Assembly (NCBI GenBank): GCA_963931925.1
Contig: OZ007570.1
Span: 44,565,691 to 44,629,690 of the forward strand
Reading direction: 5' to 3'
DNA from: Onchidella celtica
Lineage: Eukaryota > Mollusca > Gastropoda > Systellommatophora > Onchidiidae
DNA: 64,000 nt
The translations under genes were made by a program, and so were the position numbers. Position 1 is the stretch's first letter. Each line of letters starts with the position of its first letter. Below, in pieces: positions 10,718-21,885 of the stretch. The notes beneath the pieces are model-generated. The model was not told the DNA's origin, searched no databases, and was given only the letters and a program-made list of their open reading frames with translations.

Positions 10718-13700
10718 TCAGGGCTAAATTTTACGTCCCTGTAACCTTGTGTCGGAGTTAACTCCGGCAATTGAATTTGTACCTCTTCCTGTGCCTCAGT
10801 GTCGTTCACGTCACTGTCTGACTGGTCTACGACCCCCGTACAAGCAATAGAGAAAACACTCTCCTCTGGTTTCGTCTGAGCACACAGATACTCTGGTCTC
10901 TCATAAAATCTCTGCAGCATATTAACATGGAAAACCTTAACTGATCCATCAATCTGAATAGCATAATCTACCTTCGAAACGACTCGCTCAATAGTATACG
11001 GACCTTTCCATGTCATTAATAACTTATTATGATCCGTAGGCAATAACAATAAAACCTTGTCTCCTGGCTTAAAAATTCGCAGTTTGGACCCTCTATCTTT
11101 ATAGTTTTTTGCTCTTTTTGAAGCGACACTAGAAGCTTCTTCCGTAATAGTGCGCGCTGAAGATAATCTCTCTCTTAAATCAACAAGGTACTGAGACACT
11201 GAAATTTGTTCATCGTCTCCCAATGATGGCGACGTCATCATGTCCCGAAGAACATCAGTTGGACCCCTAGGACTACGACCATACAACATCTCAAACGGAG
11301 AGAATCCTGTTGACTCCTGACGTACCTCCCTATACGCAAATAATACTGCAAGGATATATCTATCCCAATCTTTAGGGCGATCAGCAGCTACCTTACGCAA
11401 CATCGACTTTAGCGTCGAGTTTAGTCTCTCGCACATGCCATTAGCCTGTGGATGATATGGGGTGGTAGTGATGGGCTGTATGCTAAATAAGCGAAACAAT
11501 TCCTTCATCATATCCGACGTAAATTGCGCGCCCCTATCAGACAAAATCTGTTCCGGTGTTCCCACTCTAGCGAAGATTCCAAACAACGCCTCCGCGACTG
11601 CCTCTGACGTTATGGCACGAAGCGGAACCGCCTCTGGCCATCTCGTAGCATTACAAATGACCGTTAAAAAAAACCGATTCCCCCTATCAGTAGCTGGGTG
11701 AATGGGGCCAACAAGGTTAATCGAGACCTTCTTAAAAGGCTCTGAAACCGTGGGGATATTCTGAAGAGGAGCCTGGGGTGTACGACCCTTGCGCGTCGTC
11801 TTTTGGCACGCACTGCACGTCTTACAGTACAACCGTACATCTCTGTGGATTGATGGCCAATAAAAATTCTTGAGGACTCTTTCTTTGGTTCTAGCTATTC
11901 CCATATGACCCGCTAATGGGACATCATGGGCCAACCGCAATACTGTTGCAATTAGCAACGCTGCCACAACGACCTGCTTTAGAACGGAAGCCACTGTGAC
12001 ATACTTACGGAACAGAATGCCCCCCTGGATAAGAAAGGAAGATGAACCGTTCTTATATTTCCTCGTTTTCTCAGTTCGCGCTTCCCCAAAGCATGGACTC
12101 AATGATGGATCCTCCTTTTGTAATTTCGCCAAGCGCTCTGGTGTGATATCTAGGTTGACCGCTGGCGTTGCCAAAGGTCTAACTTTACCCTTATCAGCTA
12201 CCTGTCGACGTGTCTCGACTGCGGCACAAAAGTCAATACCTTTAGACTGTGACCATGCTTGTACATGCTCTTCAGAAGGGGAAACTACCCGAGATACATT
12301 ACCAATGATGAGCTGGGCGCCTGGAAAAAACTCAACGACTGCTTCGACTTCCCCGCTAAGAAAAGGTGTATCAATCACTATCTTTGCCATAGGTAATTTC
12401 TCAATGGCCCCTGAAAATTGAATGCATGGGACAGTCTCACCTGTAAGCTGTGACTCGTGAATGCAGTCTCTATGCACTCCCACAACGGTAGATCCTGTAT
12501 CACGCAAAACCGACACCGGTTCGTCCCCAACAAACCCCGAATAAACCCTAAGACCACCCCCTGTATGACATGAATTAATAACGGGAATCTTTCTCCCACA
12601 AGGTAAAACACCGGAAGATAATAATTTCTCACAACTGGGACACTTAGAATACTGTCCACCTCCGTTGTCCGATGTAACACACGCGGCCGCATGGTGAAAC
12701 TTACTAGGGGAACATTGAGTGGAGCTACTATGATTGCCATCCACGTTCGCCGCTATCCTACCTGCAGGACAATTTACACTAATGTGATCTGCTCTTCCGC
12801 AGTTCCAACATTTCGCGGCCCTACAATCCCGAGAAAAATGCCCTATGCGTCCGCAAGTCCAACACTCCGCTCCCTGTGCCCCGCAAGACCTGGGTCCCCG
12901 TGACCCATCGCGACCGGAACTAAAGTCCCTCTGCCGTCGATCATCGGCAAAGGTTACGAAACGCCCTCGGCCATTACCGCGATCTCGCGATCCTGCTCGG
13001 CCAAACTTACCGGCTCCATATGCAGGTGATTGGCAATACCCCCTACATGGGACCTGGGCTTGCCCATTAAAGCCACCACGCTGACGCGACCTGTCTCTAC
13101 TATGTCCTGTCGGCGACCCCTCAACAACGGCGACGTAACCAGCATCCTGCACGTACGCCCTCGCCACTGGTTTGGACGGATGTGCCGTACGGTATGCTTC
13201 CGCCAACTTTGACGCCTCCTGCACCGTCGCGGGTTCGTTTTCTTTGAGAAAAGCCACTAAATCCTTATGGCACGACGCGTATAGCTGGTCACGGATCATT
13301 AGGTCCTTCAATTTAACAAAATCTGTGCCAACATGCGACAAGTCCAACCAGTTCGCGAATAACTCCGTCAATCTGGCGACGAAGGCAGCAAAGTCCTCCC
13401 TGGTATCCGCACGTGCTCGCCTAAACTTCTCCCGGAAATATTCCTCCGTACGCGCAAATCGGCGAAGCAGCAAAGACTTCAGCTTATCGTAATCATGCAC
13501 GTCTTCGCGCTGTAACTCTTTAAAGTAGGTTAACGCTCGACCCTGCAATAAGGATGCCAGGTAGGTGGACCATAATTTCTTATTCTCCCCCCATTGCAGT
13601 TGTGCATTTAGCTCGAACCTGTAAAGGAAGGCGTCTATATCGTCCTTCTGGTCGTCGAACGTAGGCAGCTTAATCCGAACACCACTTTTATTTTGTCCCT

Positions 13701-13935
13701 GCCGCTCAACTGTTTCCGTTGGCGCATTCTTCTTGCTTTCCAATTCCGCAATTTTTACTTGCGCCTCTATCTCCTTTAACTTTAACTCCCTTTCCTGGGC
13801 CTCTTTTTCTCTCTCTCTATCTTTAGCACGCTCATCGCACTGTTCCGCCTGCTGCTCCTTAATCCAGCTACGTAGCTCTACGCCTTCAAGGCCAAGTTCC
13901 GTACCCACTTTCATTAGTTGCTGGAGCTCCGCCAT
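10678..13935 (-). CDS. Gag-protease-integrase polyprotein of copy 1 (1085 aa)
   Basis: One long ORF. Residues 1-70 form a K/E-rich helix, followed by a retrotransposon Gag domain (about 85-250). An R/G-rich stretch leads to two CX2CX4HX4C zinc knuckles (358-371 and 376-389). The aspartic protease motif is RDTGS at 478-482. Integrase follows without RT in between: an H2C2 zinc module (H670, H677, C707, C710), then a core in which the first catalytic Asp is Asn740, while D800 and E836 keep the D-35-E spacing, then a GPY/F module (WKGPY, about 976-980). Ordinary Gypsy elements place RT between protease and integrase; this order is that of Gmr1-type elements. The ORF ends at TAG 10678. Gag and protease look intact, integrase is predicted inactive. 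Confidence 0.92.
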   Translation of the reverse strand: MAELQQLMKVGTELGLEGVELRSWIKEQQAEQCDERAKDREREKEAQERELKLKEIEAQVKIAELESKKNAPTETVERQGQNKSGVRIKLPTFDDQKDDIDAFLYRFELNAQLQWGENKKLWSTYLASLLQGRALTYFKELQREDVHDYDKLKSLLLRRFARTEEYFREKFRRARADTREDFAAFVARLTELFANWLDLSHVGTDFVKLKDLMIRDQLYASCHKDLVAFLKENEPATVQEASKLAEAYRTAHPSKPVARAYVQDAGYVAVVEGSPTGHSRDRSRQRGGFNGQAQVPCRGYCQSPAYGAGKFGRAGSRDRGNGRGRFVTFADDRRQRDFSSGRDGSRGPRSCGAQGAECWTCGRIGHFSRDCRAAKCWNCGRADHISVNCPAGRIAANVDGNHSSSTQCSPSKFHHAAACVTSDNGGGQYSKCPSCEKLLSSGVLPCGRKIPVINSCHTGGGLRVYSGFVGDEPVSVLRDTGSTVVGVHRDCIHESQLTGETVPCIQFSGAIEKLPMAKIVIDTPFLSGEVEAVVEFFPGAQLIIGNVSRVVSPSEEHVQAWSQSKGIDFCAAVETRRQVADKGKVRPLATPAVNLDITPERLAKLQKEDPSLSPCFGEARTEKTRKYKNGSSSFLIQGGILFRKYVTVASVLKQVVVAALLIATVLRLAHDVPLAGHMGIARTKERVLKNFYWPSIHRDVRLYCKTCSACQKTTRKGRTPQAPLQNIPTVSEPFKKVSINLVGPIHPATDRGNRFFLTVICNATRWPEAVPLRAITSEAVAEALFGIFARVGTPEQILSDRGAQFTSDMMKELFRLFSIQPITTTPYHPQANGMCERLNSTLKSMLRKVAADRPKDWDRYILAVLFAYREVRQESTGFSPFEMLYGRSPRGPTDVLRDMMTSPSLGDDEQISVSQYLVDLRERLSSARTITEEASSVASKRAKNYKDRGSKLRIFKPGDKVLLLLPTDHNKLLMTWKGPYTIERVVSKVDYAIQIDGSVKVFHVNMLQRFYERPEYLCAQTKPEESVFSIACTGVVDQSDSDVNDTEAQEEVQIQLPELTPTQGYRDVKFSPDLRVHRVGNFRPC

Positions 13936-14881
13936 TTCACGGATTTATAATTATACGATTTGAAATATATAATAAACTGTCTGTGTACCTACTATAAACG
14001 ACGCGACCCGAGACCTGAAATTATGCCACTACAATAACAACCCCTATTTTCAAATGCAATTCAGAAAAATACCTAACTGAGCATTCTATAGCATACTCTC
14101 TAACTAATTCTATGTTCATAAAATGTATAGCACTATTAAGTAATAAAAAAGAATAGAAAAAACAAGAATGAGGAAATTCAGAAGAAGGACCACAAGGACA
14201 TCAAACCAGACTAGGACAAAGAATTTTTTTAAAATGGAAAAAAAAAAAAAATGCAATCTAACTACGCCGATTACACTACAAGGTACGAACAAGAACAGAG
14301 CCTGAAAAAAAGAACGTATCTACAGATAGGTAAGAGAGGGGACAAGAGGATACGTCTTCCTGCAGAACAGAGAAGATATCGACGCTACAACTAAACAATG
14401 ACAAAGCCCTAAAGACTGTTCACTGTGATGAACGCGGTTCCACGTTTAGCCCACCTCCCGAAGAGGATAAACTACGTTCACCACAGCAAACCCACTCCAC
14501 CGCCCGTATAATCTATAACGACAACAAAAACAGCAAAAACAGGGAAAAAGACAGATTAAAGGAACAGCCCACAATCCAGGGCACAAAAATTTTGATTTTT
14601 ACTTAACTTTCTTTAACCCTCACGTATGCCGGAGCTCTGGCTGCTTGACTCCTTCAGGCTGCACGCACACACACTGTCTCTCTGAAAATTTAATTACACA
14701 TTAGTACATATTTATAGTATAGCAATACATGCATCAATACATATTCATAAATATACCTAAATCATATCATCAAATTCGATACATCCAATGAACAAAAGAC
14801 AACAGCACAAATCCCTACCACAACAGAAATACAGCTAGATATGACGAATACACAATGTCAAAATGACCACAGGTAACTAAA
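13936..14881 (-). other. 5' leader of copy 1
   Basis: Noncoding stretch between primer site and Gag start, purine-rich on the plus strand. It is similar to 60160-61058 in copy 2 (for example the shared GATATCGACGCTACAACTAA), so it is a conserved untranslated part of the element that may hold packaging signals. No ORF. Confidence 0.7.
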
Positions 14882-14895
14882 CGGACGAGCCCCCA
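14882..14895 (-). promoter_or_regulatory. tRNA-Pro-like primer binding site of copy 1
   Basis: One base inside the 5' LTR the minus strand reads TGGGGGCTCGTCCG. This is the same 14 bases as the start of the tRNA-Pro primer site used by murine leukaemia-type retroviruses, so a proline tRNA is the likely primer. Confidence 0.85.
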
Positions 14896-14896
14896 C

Positions 14897-15649
14897 TGTC
14901 ACAAATCCCAGACAGGGAGATGTAATAATTATGACAGGACAACAATCACGAACGAACAAGTATAACACTTAACAGAACAACCAAACAGACTCACACATTT
15001 ATTATATAATAAGATAAGAGATCTGTGCAATTACATACATTACATTAACTCAATTCAAATACCATTCAATGGTCAGTATTCCTAACATTTATTCTTCTCC
15101 GGGTCCACAACCCGATAGTTACTTTCTAACTATGCTCTGGCCTCAGCCTCACATCCATATGTATACTACTTGCTGGCCTCTCTTATTGGCTCCTGCTCAA
15201 CCTAATCTCCGTATCTCAATCTCCCCTCGAGGTCTTAATAGCACATTAATATTTCAATAGCACATTAGTATCTCAATAGCACATTAACATATTAATAGCA
15301 ACAAGGACAATAACAACGTCCCTGTCTGTGGCCAGGCTGCCACGACTCATGTGCTCCCGCTGTCCTGCGCGACAGCTTCACTCAGGCAGGCCTGTGGGTA
15401 GCCTTCGGCCCAACCCCGGCACAAGTCCGCTCACCGCGGGTGGCTTCTCTGCCCGACCCCGGCACCAGTCATCACTGGAAAACACACAATCTCCCGACTG
15501 CTCTCTCACGTCTGTCTCCTTGGACTTCTTAACTTGCAGTGATCTGACTATTCAGATTTTGCCTCTACTACGCCTCAACTTCACTCACAACATGCACGCT
15601 TCAATTCCCTTCCCCGCACTCATTGACCCCCGCTCACTCGCTCGTGACA
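14897..15649 (-). repeat. 5' LTR of copy 1
   Basis: 753 bases, TGTCAC...GTGACA. It differs from 8151-8902 by three substitutions and an extra C by eye. It would contain the element promoter reading toward lower coordinates. The target duplication GACCA follows at 15650-15654. Confidence 0.95.
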
Positions 15650-16048
15650 GACCACACTGCCACTATCTATGTAAAATCAGTGCAAACCCATGCAGTTGTC
15701 GAAATCACACGTATGTGCTAAGAATTCAATGGCACATTCAGTCAAATCAGGCTTTAGGATCTCAAACTTGCCCGATCATGACAGATATGAATGCATTGAA
15801 GTACCATTCTATAGGGATCTTTTTATAGTAAACGTCCGGCTCGGCGATTAATTGCCAAGTATATCAAACAACAATAAGCACAGACCATGCAATCTCCGAG
15901 CAGCTGAAATTGGATTGTTTCGCTACTAAGCTGATTCAAATTTTTAAAGGTTATGCACATTAACAAGGTCGGTAATTTTCTTTCCGTAATTTAGTTCCAT
16001 GGTGCTAACTGTGAGTAGTAAATCATTACCCTCATGCTGGTAACTCAC

Positions 16049-16250
16049 CTGCTTGGCGAAAGGGTTTGGACGTCTGATTTTGGAGCGAAGGGGTGTGAGT
16101 GCGGATCTGGGTAATGGCCAAATAGAAATTATTTTCACAATAAATAGTTCATTCATTCTCATTATCATGAGGCTAACTAGCCGACACGTGCAAGATAAAT
16201 CTTGCAAATTCCTATGTACCAAGCCCAAACAGCACATCCAGATCTAGGCC
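16049..16250 (-). other. Possible noncoding first exon of the golgin gene
   Basis: On the minus strand a strong donor, AAGCAG|GTGAGT, ends at 16049. The next matching acceptor downstream is the 5'UTR acceptor at 7280. This would place LTR copy 1 inside intron 1. The upstream limit is a guess; there is no transcript evidence. Confidence 0.3.
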
Positions 16251-16378
16251 ACATTAAAAAGGCACTTGGATTCAAATTTCAAGGCAATGACTAATAAAAC
16301 TTACTGTCACACCACAATTTCACGTAGAAATATACATATATGTGATTTTCGACCATCAATGTTAAAAGAGAGGTCAAA

Positions 16379-16393
16379 GACGTCATTTCCGGT
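16379..16393 (-). promoter_or_regulatory. Candidate CRE + ETS promoter element
   Basis: On the minus strand an ETS-like ACCGGAAAT directly abuts a CRE-like TGACGTC. This pairing is common in TATA-less housekeeping promoters. It lies 130-330 bases upstream of the possible first exon ending at 16049. No TATA box was noticed. Confidence 0.25.
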
Positions 16394-16399
16394 CACACT

Positions 16400-17317
16400 T
16401 TTCGGTTCTATCCGATGAAAATGCGTCTCTGTTTTTGCGGGTCAAAATTTTTTAATATAAATAATAGTAAAGGCTGATTTTTGTTCAAAATGAATGTGCC
16501 CACGTAACTCTCCGTCAAAGGCTGATGCAGTATATCAAGTTTCATAATTATTGATGGCGTAGTCGCGAAGATTTAGCTGCTTACAGTTGTTACAGGTTCA
16601 CCCTCTACTGTAGCTGAATTATAGCAAGATGAATTATAATGTAGCTTACATGTGTTCTCTTTCAGATTCAGATGCTTCTAGCGCAGAGGTGTAGATGAGA
16701 TAGAGAGGGGAAAGAGATACATGAGAGAAAACGGAGCATGCCATGAATTATTTATTTCTCTTTCTACGCATTCTTTCTATAGAACCCTCCCCCCCCCCCC
16801 CCCCCCATACGGTAATTTTATAGTTACTCCCGTCTCCAATCAGGTGGTTTTATGGGGTTTTCGAGTGCCCTGAGAACAATTTTGGCACTGGAAACTGGCG
16901 CAAGTAGTTTGGCTGTTACATCATACGACGTCAGTAGGGAAACCCCCGTGAAATCCCCCTTATTTGTGATTGTTTTCAATGCCAAAGACACGAAAAGGTC
17001 GTAATTTAAAATGTAAATATCTTGCAAGCTCATAATTTGCGATGGATTTCAATAACATATTCATTTTCAACGGCCCAAAATATGTAGGAAAAAAAAGTTT
17101 GGAGACGGGAGTGATTCTATTAAAAATACCCAAAATACCTAGATCTAGATTCTAGATCTAGCCCCATTTTATTTTTCAATGGAGTGACTATACTCCGGTC
17201 CCCCCGACGAATAGCCAAATGGCTATACACCGGTCAATGACCAATGAAAAGCTGTCTTTCTTTCATCGCCAAGTTAGGCTACGGTAAGAAAACAAACATT
17301 CGAATGACGGCATGGAT
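16400..17317. other. Noncoding AT-rich stretch with a poly-C tract
   Basis: No gene seen. A run of about 18 C lies near 16789-16806. Around 17140-17160 there are TAGATCTAG palindromes. Confidence 0.4.
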
Positions 17318-17325
17318 GTTGATAG

Positions 17326-17527
17326 GGAAGGAGTTCCGTACTCGAGCGCCAAAGACCACAAACTAACTAAACACAACTACCTCGGCCCCTTTTCGCCTGA
17401 TTAGTCAATCTGACTACCGCCCATTGATACAAACTGACTAGACCCTCACGCCCCCAGGTCCATCTGACCATTCCGTGTGTTTAAATTGATAACAGTGAAA
17501 GTGGCGCTCGAGTAAGGTACTCCTCCC
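17326..17527. mobile_element. Small inverted-repeat element (MITE) 1, 8-bp target duplication
   Basis: A 202-bp unit whose ends are inverted copies of GTTCCGTACTCGAGCGCC (left from 17326; right end slightly diverged). It is flanked by the perfect 8-bp duplication GTTGATAG at 17318-17325 and 17528-17535. It has no coding capacity. 8-bp duplications are typical of hAT and also Merlin elements; the superfamily is undecided. Confidence 0.72.
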
Positions 17528-17539
17528 GTTGATAGATCT

Positions 17540-18032
17540 AGATGTAGCCTACATGTTTTGTTGGACCTGGGGGGCGTGAGGGTCTAGTCAGTTTGTATCA
17601 ATGGGCGGTAGTGCCGGTAGTCAGATTGACTAATCAGGCGAAATGGGGCTGGGGTAGCCATTGGCGATCGATGTACACACAAGCCTGGGACTGGAGTATA
17701 GGCATTTGCCGATTTGGCTATTTGTCAGTCCAGACCGCAGTATAGCCACAGCCACTTTTCAAACCCCTCAACAAATAAACCCTTTTTAGAATGTCTTTAC
17801 TCGGGCTAAGTAACGCAAACGGAACTCTTCCCCACTTTACGGAAGGTCTTCCGCCCGTCCACGCCAGTCAAGAAAACACGAGAGAACACAAGAAAACACA
17901 ACTACCCCAGCCCCTTTTCGCCTGATTAGTCAATCTGACTACCGCCCATTGATACAAACTGACTAGACCTTCACGCCCCCAGGTCCCATCTGACCATTCC
18001 AATGCAGGTTGTTTAAGCTTATATATATTATA
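17540..18032. repeat. Foldback fragments related to MITE 1 and 2
   Basis: The interior of MITE 1 (CCCCTTTTCGCCTGATTAGT through ACTGACTAGACC) recurs inverted at about 17560-17650 and direct at about 17900-17995. A further inverted pair, GGTCTTCC...CCCGTCC, lies near 17845 and 18350. The stretch looks like nested insertions of one family. Confidence 0.55.
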
Positions 18033-18040
18033 TCTTAATC

Positions 18041-18296
18041 GGGAGGAGTTCCGTACTCGAGCGCCACTTTTTGATAAAAAACCCTATATATTTTTTCGGT
18101 ACTTATTAATTTTGTTAGTTTATCCAATTGTCATTGGAAAAAAAAGCAATGATTGATATGTAACGACGTGAGGGTCTAGTCAGTTTGTATCATCGAGGCC
18201 GTAGGCCGATGTTCGTCCGAGCAGTAGTCAGATTGACTTATCAGGGAAAGCCGCCGGGGTAGCTATATACTGGCGCTCGAGTACGGAACTCCTTCC
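18041..18296. mobile_element. Small inverted-repeat element (MITE) 2, 8-bp target duplication
   Basis: A 256-bp unit with GTTCCGTACTCGAGCGCC near the left end and its inverse at the right end. The perfect 8-bp duplication TCTTAATC lies at 18033-18040 and 18297-18304. It shares ends and part of its interior with MITE 1, so the two are independent insertions of one family. Confidence 0.75.
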
Positions 18297-18304
18297 TCTT
18301 AATC

Positions 18305-19383
18305 ATATTATATCTAGATCTATGTTTGTTAACTTTTTGGTAAGTGGCGCGGACGGGGGGAAGACCTCCCCACTTTACTATTCTCGTCTATTGGACAAGA
18401 ACGTTTGGATGAAACAGACTGATTACTTATTACTCGAGTCTAGATGTAGATCTAGCTCTTGATCTACGACAGCATTCCTCCAGCTGCCTCAACCCGGCTC
18501 ACTTCGTGTCGCCTGGATTTAATTCTGAACCTGAGCTATGTGCCAGTCAGTGGTGCAATATCCACCTGCACCATTGCTGTAACAGTTTAGAACTTTTTAA
18601 TCACATTATTCTTACGTAATGCGCAAAACTGCAGGCCTTACGTTAGTTCTTAACTGTCAACCTGTTTACACAGGTCTGCATTTCTTCGTCATGTTGTCCT
18701 CCATCTTGCGACACTTGGCAGTCACGTGACCGGAATTCCAAACAAATCCCAACAATTACATGATCAAAAAGATACTTATGGTTGCCTCCCTTCCATCCAA
18801 CTGAGATGGCCATGGGGGCAATGATCTTTTGTTTGTAGATCAATACTAAAAGTTGACTTGAATCCATCACACAATAGTTAGGCTGTGATACTACCACAAA
18901 AGTTATTATGTGATGTACTAGCACAGTGAAATGTCCCTGGACTTGAAGTTACACAGGAATTATTCATTATTGTGCAGCAACTTCTTTATTAAAATGTGTT
19001 TCCTTGTTGCTGTTAATGGTTATGTAATTTATATGATGAAAAAAAATAATTAATACTGCTTTCGGCGAAAACATACTGTCGCTGACTTGCAGACCAATAA
19101 TCAGTGGCGGACCTACATTTCTGGGCCCCTAAGGAGTGAACTGTTATGGGCCTTTTGCAACCAGCAACAATAAGGCAACTACCAAAGTTTCTGTAGGGAC
19201 CCTCTGGGATTAGGACCCCAGCTTCGTTTGTTTCACAGTAGATCCACCATTGCCAACAATCTTTCCAGCGACAAAAAACGTTCACATGAAAAGTCCTCGT
19301 TTATAGGAATGGCGGTTACGTAGGCTGATGGCACAATCACAGTCACTGTATTCAAGAGGTCTATATTAAATGTGCACTTAGTG
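18305..19383. other. Intergenic stretch, no gene recognised
   Basis: AT-rich sequence with several AGATCT palindromes near 18430-18470. Two minus-strand frames (93 and 90 codons) have no recognisable domain and no splice context, so no gene is called. Confidence 0.4.
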
Positions 19384-19388
19384 TGGTG

Positions 19389-20800
19389 TGTTACAGATTC
19401 AAGGAAGGGTGTGCACTCCAATTGTAATGAATGGATTTCCTTGTTATCGTAATGGTGTGTTGGGGGTGTTGTTCGACTGCATATTTTTAATAGTAATATT
19501 GAATTTAATTCTTAACTTGCAGACCCATGCCAATTACTAAGGAACAAGTGGATAAATTCAACAACAGGGCCTGCAGGGCCACATTTTATTTACGTTAAGT
19601 TTACTAACAATTTCGACTAGAGATCTAATATGTAGTAATGATAAATATCAGCAGCATCAATTTCATAATCAATAAATACGTCATTACAAGTCTAGCTCTA
19701 GGTTTCCTACAAAATCATTTAACTTCTGTTCTTGCTAATTATCTAAATACTAATTAGACTCTATATAGAATTCTATCTCTAAAATCTGGTCTGCTTATTG
19801 TATGGCAATCAATATACTAGACTAGTATAGAGTCCAGTCTCTGGAGACATAAGGTCATCTCAGATATTTAGATCCAAAGTTACAGGTCTAGATCTTGCCC
19901 GTCGAAGTGACGTCGGCACAGTTAAATATTATATAGACTCTAGATAGGCCTATATATAATCTAGATCAAGGATGGACTGGCAACTCCCAGCCTCACCCAG
20001 ACAATTCAATTACAATTAGACTCTAGATCTATATGATTCACACATTAGTACGAGTTGCAATTCTAGAATTCACAGCTAGATCTAGTCTATGTATTTAGCA
20101 TCTTGCAATGTTCAGCAAGCACTCCGGGTAGATCTATGCACCAAGTGATCAATACTCCTACTGGATAACTGTCATGCTTTCGCCTCCTATTCACTGTCAA
20201 AACATCACGAGCCTCGGTCAGATCTTACTTACGATTGTTCTGGCGCTAAGGCCAGAAACAGTAGATAAAGGCGGTGTCATATTCAATGAGCCATGGATTA
20301 GTGACAAGACATTCGTCGAGCCATGTTCATAATAAATGGATTCATTCAAGCAGAATCGACGCTGAGACCATCACCCACGGAAGTCTGGCATGGAATGAAT
20401 AACTAGTGCCGCCAGCCCGCTCTGCAAGCAGCACGATTTACTACGCGTTGAAGCAAGAGGAAATATAATCCCCTTAGGAAAGTGAAACTGGGGCGCTAAT
20501 CTTTCGTCTAAGCCCTACTGGTTTTTATTTAACTCTTTCCTACTTCCTAATATGTATGTTTTCTTATTCTTATCAATCCACAAAGATTTCTAGACGTGGA
20601 TGTTAACTTTGTGTATGCAAATTAGTTAAAAGTTAAAATTTGACACAGCAGACGACAATTCTTTAAGGCCACTCTAATAGATATTTTGGGTTTTCACAAA
20701 AGTTAAATTTTACTCCAAGGCAAGGGAAATTAATCTTGATATCTTACTCTAGGTTATATTAAATTAAGTTATTTCCCCTTGACCGTATTTGATTCTGACA
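19389..20800 (-). repeat. 3' LTR of the noncoding element
   Basis: 1412 bases, apparently identical to 23677-25088. Rich in AGATCT/TCTAGA palindromes. No coding capacity. Confidence 0.92.
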
Positions 20801-20812
20801 TCCCCCACCCCA
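20801..20812 (-). promoter_or_regulatory. Polypurine tract of the noncoding element
   Basis: The minus strand reads TGGGGTGGGGGA immediately inside the 3' LTR. Confidence 0.8.
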
Positions 20813-21885
20813 GTGGAAATTTTAAGAAAAATTTACACGATAGGATCGAAGAAGCTCGACAGTCATGAAAATGACACTGATACTGAGTTGGGGGCTTAAG
20901 TACCAAATTATAAAAGTAAGCCCTAAGATGGATAAAAATTTAACCAAGAACGTGCATATGGATGGACAAATAAAAAATTACACAATTATTTATGGCAACG
21001 TTCTGTAGAATCTCATCTATGACGTATATTCTCATTTCATACAATCACACTTCTCATAAACATTTATAATAATAATGATTACTTAACTGTATACTTTTGA
21101 ATTAAAGTATAACTATATTCACACAGTCACGCCTCACTGAAGAACCATACTCATAATTGTTATGTCAACACATATATTGATACATGTATGCACATTCACA
21201 AATAATATATTATTAAGTAAATTATTGTGGCATCCTATGGCAGCAGTAGCTCTGGTTGCTTGGTTTGCCATGACTCCATCTCATTGACCCGCAGACAAGG
21301 GCGTCAGGTTTGTCAGTAGCTCAGGTCACAGTCCGGAATGACGCTGGTGGAAAGAGGATATTCACAAGAAAGAATGTAAAAATTGTTCATAAATTAGTGA
21401 ACAATATAATGTGAATCCATCCACCGTCCAGAAATGAGGTGGAGAAGCGCCATCCAACCCCAATACAAGATAGACTCTTTAACAGAGTAATGAAAATTTT
21501 GGTCTGTCTTACTTTTTACAACGAATTTCCGTATAATGAAGCCGAAACAACCAAAACGACGAAAAGTTAATTAGCTTAACGTTTACATTCCAAATTCGCG
21601 TGGTGCTGCCTCAAATGCAACAATAGTATAGAACTTTCTCAATTCAATAACAATATGATTTATTTATTTAATCTCCGTATCGAATCCGGTATAGATGAGA
21701 TGGCACGAGGCGATAGCTAGTTAATCTAATGCGCTTTACGCAAGCCATGCACACGTCAAGTGTCACAGTCATCTCGGTATATAGTCATATCTAGTATTAC
21801 GATAGCTGGTCCACGGGACGCGGACAGCCTAAGACATAATCGGTTGTATAAAAAAAACTCCACTCTTCTTCACAACTTCTTAAAA

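Larger units (their letters stand above)
8151..15649 (-). mobile_element. Gmr1-type Ty3/Gypsy LTR retrotransposon, copy 1
   Basis: A complete 7.5-kb insertion. Its LTRs are 8151-8902 and 14897-15649, and the 5-bp target duplication GACCA flanks it (8146-8150 and 15650-15654). On the minus strand the order is 5' LTR, tRNA-Pro-like primer site, about 950 bases of leader, gag-protease-integrase ORF, RT/RNase H, polypurine tract, 3' LTR. By eye the LTRs differ by three substitutions and one indel, so the insertion is young. Integrase lies upstream of RT, the order known for the Gmr1 group and not for ordinary Gypsy elements. The coding region is damaged: integrase catalytic Asp replaced, frame breaks around RT, nonsense codon in RNase H. 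It probably lies in intron 1 of the golgin gene, in the same orientation. Confidence 0.93.

Noticed and set aside
11996..12421. Plus-strand ORF of 141 codons, mirrored at 58151-58699
   Set aside because: Antisense shadow of the Gag-protease-integrase frame.
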